A stretch of DNA of 34,832 nt, from contig JAQTMH010000001.1 in the NCBI GenBank assembly GCA_028714495.1, positions 309,036 through 343,867 of the forward strand, written 5' to 3'. Source of the stretch: Patescibacteria group bacterium (lineage in GTDB: Bacteria; Patescibacteriota; Patescibacteriia; JAHIZJ01). Positions within the stretch are counted from its first letter, which is position 1. Each line of letters starts with the position of its first letter. The notes under the pieces were generated by a model that was given only the letters and a program-made list of their open reading frames with translations, did not search any database and was not told the origin of the DNA. The translations under genes were made by a program, and so were the position numbers. Below, piece by piece: positions 1-8,400 of the stretch.

Positions 1-333
1 GTGTTAAAGAACAAAAAATAATTGGGCGTCATCAACACATCAGCCTATAATAAAATAATAAAGCTGTCAAGAGCAGATCAATGACAGATAGTATACGGAA
101 CCACGGATCGGGAGTTTTCCATCACAAAAAATCTACTAATTATAATTATGGCGGATCCGCCTTTGGCTGGGACTCCCTACGGGCGCACCACTCAGAATCA
201 ACACACCCTCTTTATCCCAGAGGATTTTTTTAATACCACCCTTGACAAGATTTTCCAGCCGTGCTAACATTTTCAAGCATTCTTCAGTCAGTCTAATCGT
301 GGACTGGCATGGCAAAAACTGGAGGATCATTCC

Positions 334-384
334 ATGTATGTGTCCCGTTCCTTCACCCGTTCGTACTATTACCTCGCGAACTGA
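334..384 (+). CDS. Putative 16-aa short peptide MYVSRSFTRSYYYLAN
   Basis: GGAGG at 321-325, 8 nt before ATG at 334; stops TGA 382-384; followed by hairpins and an intrinsic terminator. Too short for coding statistics. Confidence 0.3.
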   Translation: MYVSRSFTRSYYYLAN

Positions 385-400
385 CCCCGGCCGCCGGCCC

Positions 401-427
401 CGCAGCTAGGCTCCTAGCCTAACTGCG
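401..427 (+). other. Stable hairpin, part of structured 3' region before terminator
   Basis: cgcag-c-taggct-cct-agccta-a-ctgcg: 5+6 bp stem. Confidence 0.5.
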
Positions 428-434
428 AGCCTCG

Positions 435-470
435 AGCCCCTGAGACCACCAATCAGGGGCTTCTTTTTTA
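435..470 (+). terminator. Rho-independent terminator
   Basis: gcccctga (436-443) / tcaggggc (453-460) stem followed by ttctttttt. Confidence 0.8.
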
Positions 471-472
471 AT

Positions 473-500
473 AAAATACCATCCATTAAGGTGGTATTTT
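473..500. terminator. Hairpin, possible bidirectional terminator
   Basis: aaaatacca / tggtatttt inverted repeat. Confidence 0.4.
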
Positions 501-654
501 ACATACTAAATTAACTTTTGTGCGCGCAGAGGGATTCGACGGGTCATTCGACCCGTCGTTAGGTTGAATAACCTGACGAACTACCGACCCCCGGCATGCG
601 CCGGGGCAGGCTGTTTGTTTAAGTTAGCAACTGCTTAATATCCAAAACCGGTCA

Positions 655-730
655 TGGTGGGCGCAGGAGGATTCGAACCTCCGACCGTTTGCTTAAGAGG
701 CAACTGCTCTACCAGCTGAGCTATGCGCCC
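655..730 (-). tRNA. tRNA-Lys (anticodon CTT), CCA encoded
   Basis: Reverse complement GGGCGCATAGCTCAGCTGGTAGAGCAGTTGCCTCTTAAGCAAACGGTCGGAGGTTCGAATCCTCCTGCGCCCACCA folds as a cloverleaf; anticodon loop CTCTTAA. Confidence 0.93.
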
Positions 731-741
731 ACCATGACTAC

Positions 742-876
742 TTTCTTAAAGCCACTGCTCTTCCGGTGTCTCACGGTCCCTTCGGGACATCGTTCGACCC
801 GTCTCGGCCGCCGCGACACAAGCAGTTGCGTCGTTCTCGCTTCGCGAGGCGGCCTCGACCCAGTTGAGCTATAGCC
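742..876 (-). other. tRNA-like or structured RNA segment starting GGCTATAGCTCAACTGGG
   Basis: Minus strand begins with a tRNA-like acceptor/D-arm sequence (876-859), then hairpins (CTCGC-GAA-GCGAG; GTCCC-GAA-GGGAC); preceded by a promoter-like TTGAAA-N17-TACAGT on the minus strand. No complete cloverleaf found. Confidence 0.35.
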
Positions 877-979
877 TATTAGCTTTTTGTACTGTAGCTT
901 AAATATTAAAATATTTCAAGTCCAGCACGACTAATAAATTGTACTGCTATAAATCTGTCCCTACTATGTTTAATAATAT

Positions 980-1005
980 ATAACGCCTCATTTACGAGGC
1001 GTTAT
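980..1005. terminator. Hairpin downstream of pilT
   Basis: ataacgcctc-atttac-gaggcgttat, perfect 10-bp stem just past the pilT stop; no clean U-tract. Confidence 0.55.
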
Positions 1006-1029
1006 TGCTAGCAAGCTGTTTAAAAATCC

Positions 1030-2115
1030 TTATTCCAGCGTCTCTGGCTCGCTCATATAGCTCAAGGCTGTCTCCCGGCTGATAAAGCCTTCCTTATAAA
1101 GCCGCTTGATATCCTGATCCATGGTATGCATCCCGTATTCAGCGCTGGTTTGAATTACTGATTTAATTTGAGGGATTTTATTTTCTCGGATCAAATTCGC
1201 GATCGCCGGAGTGTTAATTAACACTTCGCGAGTCGCCACCCTGCCATATGACAATGGTTCGACTTTTGGATTGCCCATCACGCCTTTTTTCGTGCGCAAA
1301 CGGGGCAAGAGCTGCTGCGAAATAATACCCTTTAAAAACAGGGAGAGTTGAAGGCGAATTTGGGATTGCTGATTCGGGGGAAACACATCGATAATACGGT
1401 CAACCGTCTGAGCCGCATTATACGTGTGCAGAGTAGCCAAAACCAGGTGTCCGGTTTCAGCCATGGTAATGGTTGTGGCAATCGTATCAAGATCCCGCAT
1501 TTCGCCAACCAAAATGACATTGGGATCCTGGCGCAACACGTGTTTCAAGGCTTCTTGGAAAGAAAGCATGTCGCTTCCAAGCTGGCGCTGTCGAATTATG
1601 CTTTTTTTCGGGGTATAAATAAATTCGATCGGGTCTTCCAGGGTTATAATGTTGCAGCGCCTTTCGGAATTTATCAAATCAATCATCGCGGCCAGCGTGG
1701 TTGATTTGCCGCAGCCAGTCGGACCAGTCACTAAAATCAATCCCTGCTTCAGCCGTAAAAGCTCAAAGACCACCGGCGGCATCTGTAATTGCTCCAAAGA
1801 CGGAGTAATGGTCGAGATAACCCTGGCTGCCAAGCTTACGCGGTCTTTTTCCCAGTGCAGGTTTACCCGGAAGCGTGACAATCCTTTTATCTCGTATGAG
1901 ATGTCTAGTTCTCGGTTTCCCTCAAAAGTTTTTAGCCGCCGCTCGTCAAGAATGTCAAAAACCATGGTTTTAAGTGCATCCGGATCAATTGGCTTCATAT
2001 CTGGTATTTCAGTCAACTCGCCATCAATTCTCAAAATCGGGGGCATATCAGCTACTAAATGAAGGTCTGAAGCGCCTTTTTCCACCGCAATTTTTAAAAG
2101 TTGTTCTACGGTCAT
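1030..2115 (-). CDS. pilT: Twitching motility / type IV pilus retraction ATPase PilT
   Basis: Walker A GPTGCGKSTT, Walker B ILVGEMRD, ASDLHLV start motif, AETGHLVLATLHT; likely start MTVEQLLKIAVEKGASDLHL at 2115 rather than the longer ORF. Confidence 0.93.
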   Translation of the reverse strand: MTVEQLLKIAVEKGASDLHLVADMPPILRIDGELTEIPDMKPIDPDALKTMVFDILDERRLKTFEGNRELDISYEIKGLSRFRVNLHWEKDRVSLAARVISTITPSLEQLQMPPVVFELLRLKQGLILVTGPTGCGKSTTLAAMIDLINSERRCNIITLEDPIEFIYTPKKSIIRQRQLGSDMLSFQEALKHVLRQDPNVILVGEMRDLDTIATTITMAETGHLVLATLHTYNAAQTVDRIIDVFPPNQQSQIRLQLSLFLKGIISQQLLPRLRTKKGVMGNPKVEPLSYGRVATREVLINTPAIANLIRENKIPQIKSVIQTSAEYGMHTMDQDIKRLYKEGFISRETALSYMSEPETLE

Positions 2116-2223
2116 AGATGAAAATAAAAAGTTAGGCTTTCCTAACTTCAAATTAAGCAATAAATATAGTACATTCCTTGTTTTTTAGCTTTTCTGTTTC
2201 CATTTTTATTTTCTTACATATAT

Positions 2224-2252
2224 ATTGTAGCATAACGTTTAAAAGTTGTCAA
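2224..2252 (-). promoter_or_regulatory. Sigma70-like promoter for pilT
   Basis: Minus strand TTGACA (2252-2247) - 17 nt - TACAAT (2229-2224). Confidence 0.65.
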
Positions 2253-2290
2253 GATGCTTAAACTCCTTGACAACAGGGCAATAATGTTTT

Positions 2291-2319
2291 TTGACAATAA
2301 TCAAAATATTTGTTATTAT
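2291..2319 (+). promoter_or_regulatory. Sigma70-like promoter for the giant surface protein gene
   Basis: TTGACA 2291-2296, 17-nt spacer, TATTAT 2314-2319. Confidence 0.65.
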
Positions 2320-2422
2320 AAGAGTGGAAATTTATATTGTTTTAGTCTTTTCTAGGCTAATTTTAGCCAATTTTTGTGGTTTTATTCAATTTTTCAATAT
2401 TTCTGATGATTCTTTTTCAGAA

Positions 2423-5400
2423 ATGAAAACAAAAAGGAAGAGACGAGAGGTAAAAAAATTATTTTTGTTGAAAATAACGAGTAAATTCGTCAGGGTTTTT
2501 GCTTGGCCTAAGATCCTCAGCCGATATTCAGTACGGAATATCTTTTCTCCCCATTTCAATCAAAAAAGCCGAAAGAGACAATCCATTATTGCCACAATCG
2601 GCGTATTTTTATTTCTGCTGCTCACTGTGGGCGCTTTTTTAGGCTGGAGGATTTTCTGGGCTTCGGCAACGAGCGACACTATAACATTTAATACTCAGGC
2701 TATCTGGGAAGCGGGCGAATATTATCCCGGCACCATCGATACAAAATCAACGGCTGATAGCATGAAAATCCAATCCGGCTATGTTGGCGACTGGGACAAG
2801 GGTACGCCGGGTTTCTATACTGACCTTGCTGGTTATGATTATTGGAGCTATGATGGCGCATCCTATGGCGCAGATTTTACAACTGATGGAACTTACATTT
2901 ATTTAATTGTCGGCAATCGCCGACCCTATCTCATCCGTTATAATCCCGAAACGAACAGTTGGAAACAACTGGCGAGCGCGCCGACAACTTTTTATTATGG
3001 CGGATCCATAACTTATGACGCTTCGACTAAGTCAATCTTCGCTATCGACGGCGGCGAGCAGAATGAAACAGGAAATGCCACAAAGCACATGTACCAGTAC
3101 GACCTGGCTACTGACGCTTGGAGTCGGGTAACGGACGCGCCGGATCCCTGGGGTCTGGGTTCATCAATCGCGGCCGATGGGGCTGGGACAATCTACGCGG
3201 TCCGCGGCCGAAGCACTGATACACTCTGGTCTTATGACATTGCCAGCGACGAGTGGGATGTAACGCTGCCCGCTCTACCCACTCCTTATTATGTCTATAC
3301 TACGAACGGCCAGCCGCTCGAATTTGTCAACGAGCCGTACTCCGATGTTAATGGCGATCATTGCGCCAGTGGTTGTCTTTTTACGCTCTACGGCAACAAT
3401 AATCGGCAGTTTTTTCGCTACGATATCGCCGAGCGGCAGTGGTACTATAATTCTCCCACTGATCTGACAATTCCTTCGGCCCTCGGCGGCGTCGGTTACG
3501 GTTCGTCATTTGCCTATGACTCAACCAACGGCAATCTCTACCTCCTCCACGGCAATCAAACCGATGATTTTTCAAAATATGATGTTTCAGCCTCTGATTG
3601 GGACGACGCGGCGGCCGATACGCCAGACGCGCCCGGCGTCGTCTATAATGGTGGAGCGCTCGTGTATCTCGATGGGTATATTTACGCGTTTAAGGGTTAC
3701 GGCGTGCCAGACATCTGGCGATTTAAAGTTGACGATCCAGGCGGCAATGCCTGGGAATCGATTTCCACTCCGCTCGCTGTTGGAAACGATGAAAATGGGA
3801 TGATGACATTCGTGCCGAATGGCTCCTATTGTGCTGACGCTACCGGTTGTTTGTTTGTTTTACGCGGGGCTAACATCAATCCCGCCTCCGCGGATACCTT
3901 CTGGCGCTACAATATCGGTGCGCGCACCTGGTCGACGCTTTCCGATACGAATACCACAACCTCGCAAAACCCGACTTCATACTTCCGACAAGGAACAAGT
4001 ACCTGTTGGAATGGCGCCGACTATATTTACGCCCTGAAGGCGAACAATGTCACCAACGGCTCAAACACGGAATTCTATCGTTATACGATTTCCACCGATA
4101 CCTGGTCGAATTCGGTCAACGGTCTACCCCTGAATCACAGCGGCCCGGGCGATTATCCGAGCGGAAACCGCACCGCTCACTATGGAGCATCCCTTGCTTG
4201 TCTCGGGGCCAATGTTTATGCGATTAAAGGCGGGTCAGACGCCAACGGCTCGAATCATTTCTTTAAGTTCGATGGTACGAACTGGAGTTCATTGACGGTC
4301 GTACCGCAACGGACTTACGTCGGCGGCGCTCTCGTCTCGGTTCCAAACGGCGTTGATTGCGCTGACGCAACCGGCTGTGTCTTCGCGCTGATGGGCAATC
4401 AACGCGGAGATTTCTACCGTTATGATACGACCGCCGGAACCTGGACCAGCCGGGCTTCGTTACCAACCGCGACCAATTACACCGCCGCGCTTTCCTATGA
4501 TGCCAGTGGTCAGATTTACGCCACTTCGGGCGACTACGATACACGTATGTGGCGGTATGATATCACCACGAACACCTGGACTCGCGTGGCTGATCTACCC
4601 GCCCGGGTTGGCTACAATAATGCTTTGGCTTATGACGCGACAGCCGGCACAATGTATCTCCAAATGGGCATGTCAACAAACTCAATCTGGCGTTTCACAC
4701 CCTCAAACAACAATTATATCAGCTCGGCTACTTGGATCTCCGCCACCCAGGATCTAGACTATGTCAACGCCTGGGAGCAATTAACTGCCACCAATCCAAC
4801 GCCTGGTTCATCAAGTATCAGTTTTGCTCTGCGTTCCAGCACGGATAAAGTAACCTGGTCTGACTGGGAAACGGTCGTGAATGCTGAAACGGGTGACACA
4901 ACCACCCAGAGTTTATCGTCAATCACCACTCCGGCCCGCCGCTATATCCAAATCAAGATTACTCTCACCTCTGATGGTACGAATACGCCGACCTTAAGTG
5001 ATCTGGCGGTTACTTACACAAAAGACGGTACCGCGCCGACCAATCCAACCATCTCAGGCTATTCGGATTCAACAGAAACCACAGGTCTGACTAGCGACAA
5101 CTCGTATTACTACACCAATCCGTACTTTAAACTGGAGGATGCGGCTGATGCTCATTCTGGGATCGCTGGCTACTATGTACGCTGGTCAGACGATGACGAA
5201 GACGATCCAGCGGCGAGCGAAGATTATTACCAGACCGGTGCAACCTATGTGGTAAATACCGAGTTGACGCCGAATGGAACCTATTATCTGCTGGTCAAAA
5301 CTAAGGATAACGCTGGAAATGTTTCTAGTTCGTCAACTAGTTTTACTTACATTTATTCCGGCATTCTTATTACAGACGAAACTCGCCAAACCTGGACCGC

Positions 5401-8400
5401 TGAGGCGGATTTTGAAGCAGCCGGGACTGACGAGAGCAATATCAATACTGAGGCCGGGACTGGAACAGCCATGACGCTCGATAGTGTATCACCCGGCACC
5501 TGGATGGATTTACCGGCGACCTATGGGGTTAGTCCGGATAATCTTACCGCCTACCGCGATACTTCAATGACATATGACGGAGATAATACCATCTACGTTC
5601 TTCGCGCTGAGAATAGCAAGAAATTCTATTCATATACGATCTCGAGTAAAACTTGGACGAACCTCGCCGATATCACGAGCACAAATGTTGCCTGGTACGG
5701 TGCGGTTATTGAGTACGTCAGCGGCGCCGCCAATTGTCGTGATAACGAGAGTGATGTGACTGGCACGACTAAGTGCGTTTATGCTTTGCCTGGTTCGAGT
5801 GTCAACCCGCCCGTCGGCGATACCTCGAAAGAATTCCTCCGCTATGATATTGATGGCACAGACGCGAATTCCTGGACTAGCCGGGCGGCTATTTCCGGCG
5901 TCCTTTTATACGGCGCTGACCTCGTCTGGGCTGGTGGCGATTATTTGTATGCTGAGCGTGGATATAATCAGTCAAATTTCTACCGGTACAGCATCTCCAC
6001 CAATACCTGGGCTGATCGCGCCACTCCGGATAATGCTTTTTACTATGGGTCGACTCTCGCCTATGTGCCAAACGGAACCTACTGCGGTGACAGCCAGGGC
6101 TGCATTTTTGCCACGCGCGGCGCCGGTTCGGATCACTTCTGGCGCTACGATATTAACGCCAACTCGTGGAGCTATCTGACCGCGCCGCCGAATGCTTCAA
6201 GTTCAAAAGGTAATTACGGCGCCACCTCGCTTTATTACGACGGATATATTTATTTATCCGGCGGCTATGCCGCAACCGATTTCATGAAGTATGACATTCT
6301 AACTGATACCTGGACGTTGCTCGCCGACTTACCCGCCACACACTATTTTGGTTCGACCAATGGTCTGATTTACCACGGCGATACCGATACAATATACATG
6401 TTGCGCGGCTACAACGAATACAGTTTCTTTAGTTACGATGTCGTGAACGACAAATGGCGCAATCCGACCTTGCCGCACGGCATGAGCTCAAATGGTTTCA
6501 GCTACGGCGGCCTGACCTATGACGACAGTGATACGCTCTATGTCGCGCGCGGCGGAAACAATAACGATTTCTATAAATACACCATCTCAACCCAGATCTG
6601 GACCCGACTGGCTGATGTGCCAATGCGAATGTATTACACCTCTGACCTTATTTATGTAGACGGCTATGTTTATGCCCTTACTGGGATACCACCCTATGCT
6701 GAAGGCGTAACTAAATTTTACCGTTACGATCCGACGACCGATCTCTGGACCAGGCTCGATGATACCCCAAGCACAGTTGGCTATGGCACAAAGCTGATCT
6801 ACGACGGCGACCACACGATCTACACGGCGAGAGGCGCTGGCACAGCCACCTATTATTCTTATGACCTAGATGACCCAGGCTGGTCGACCCAGGCCTCGGC
6901 CGTTCCCGGAACGCTCACCAACGGCGCCTGCGCGGTCATGACCGAGATTAGTGACGTGAAATACATATATCAGATCCGGTCATCGAATACATTAGATGTC
7001 TATCGTTGCACGCTCGACACGGAAGCTGGCACCTGCACCTGGACCGCCCAAGGCCAGCCCGGTGATCCAACCGACGCTCCAGCCGGAGCCGGTAGTATTA
7101 ACCTATATTACGGCGCTGCTTGCACGGTCAGTGGTGGTAATATTTTCGTTCCGCGCGGCAATACAAACAATCTCGACTTTCTTGTTTATAATATTTCTGG
7201 TGATTCATGGGCAAGTCGTTCATTAAACAGCTTTTACTACGACGGCCGACTGGTGACTGGACCGGGAGATATTTTATACGGCTTCCGTGGCTATAATACT
7301 TCGTCGTTAGAACGATATGTTCAGCAAACGGATACAACCAGCTTTGAGCGCGTTGGCACCTGGACCTCGCAGATTATTGATAGCGGCACAATCTATGATT
7401 TCGGCGGACTGACGGCGAATGATACCGCACCGGATAATACCGCCTTAAAATACGAAACGCGCACTTGCTCAGATGCGGGCTGCGCTGATGATGTCGACGA
7501 TGAACATTGGTCTGACTGGGATGAGGTGTCAAATGAAAAAACTGTCGGATCGACCGACTACTATACCCTTGATTCAACGCCCGCTCAATACGTCCAGTTG
7601 AAAATAACCTTTACTTCTGATCGAATCTACACGCCGACCGTTAACGATATTACCTTGAGCTATTACGCAGATGGTACGGCGCCGGATAATCCCGATACCT
7701 TGACCGCGAAATCGCAGGCTTCGGGTGGCGTGGATATCGAAAGCGGCGATTGGAACAATTACACAACTCCATATTTTTCCTGGTCCGGCGCGGCTGATAA
7801 TACTGGCGGTATTGGTATCCAAGGCTATTGTGTTTACTTCGGCACTAATTCTGAAGCTGATCCGGCGGATGGTTGCACTCCTCAAACAGCGGCCACCTAC
7901 ACGTCGTCTAGCCTCTCAACTGGGGAGACTTACTATCTCCGGATAAAGACAAAAGACTATCTGGGCAATACTTCGGCTGAAACTTGGGCTCCATTTACAT
8001 ATAGTCTGGATAGTGTCGCGCCCTCTCGCCCGACAAATTTGGCCTCCAGTCCGGCCGTTCCATCGGCCGCCAACAGTTTTAATATTTTCTGGACAGCCGG
8101 TTCTGACTCAGGCGGTTCACCCAGTTTTCAGCATTGTTACAAACGCTATTTCAGCGATGAAATTCAGGATGAAAGTGACACCTGTATTCCAAGCACCGAA
8201 ACCTCGCTCCTCGGCATTGAGGCGCTGGTTGAGGGGGTGAACTATTTCAAAATCAGAACACTTGACGAAGCCGGCAACTATTCCAATGGCGGTGAGTATG
8301 AATCAGTTGCCTATCGCTGGGCTCAAACACCTCCGAGCCTGCCCTTGAATGTTGAGCACGGGGAGGTTGAGGGTGATGACTATTCACATACCTTTGCCTG

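Noticed and set aside
136-330. 64-aa minus-strand ORF
   Set aside because: No clear RBS or recognisable domain; could be real but not supportable.
530-545. GGATTCGACGGG resembling the tmRNA 5' signature
   Set aside because: No tmRNA tag ORF, partner acceptor strand or CCA end at suitable distance; better explained as tRNA T-arm-like sequence on the minus strand.
689-874. 61-aa plus-strand ORF
   Set aside because: Overlaps tRNA-Lys and tRNA-like sequence on the opposite strand; no RBS and no protein-like composition.
2291-2422. N-terminal 44 codons of the 2,945-aa ORF
   Set aside because: Begins at a TTG that is part of a TTGACA -35 element; translation should start downstream of the TSS, probably at 2423.
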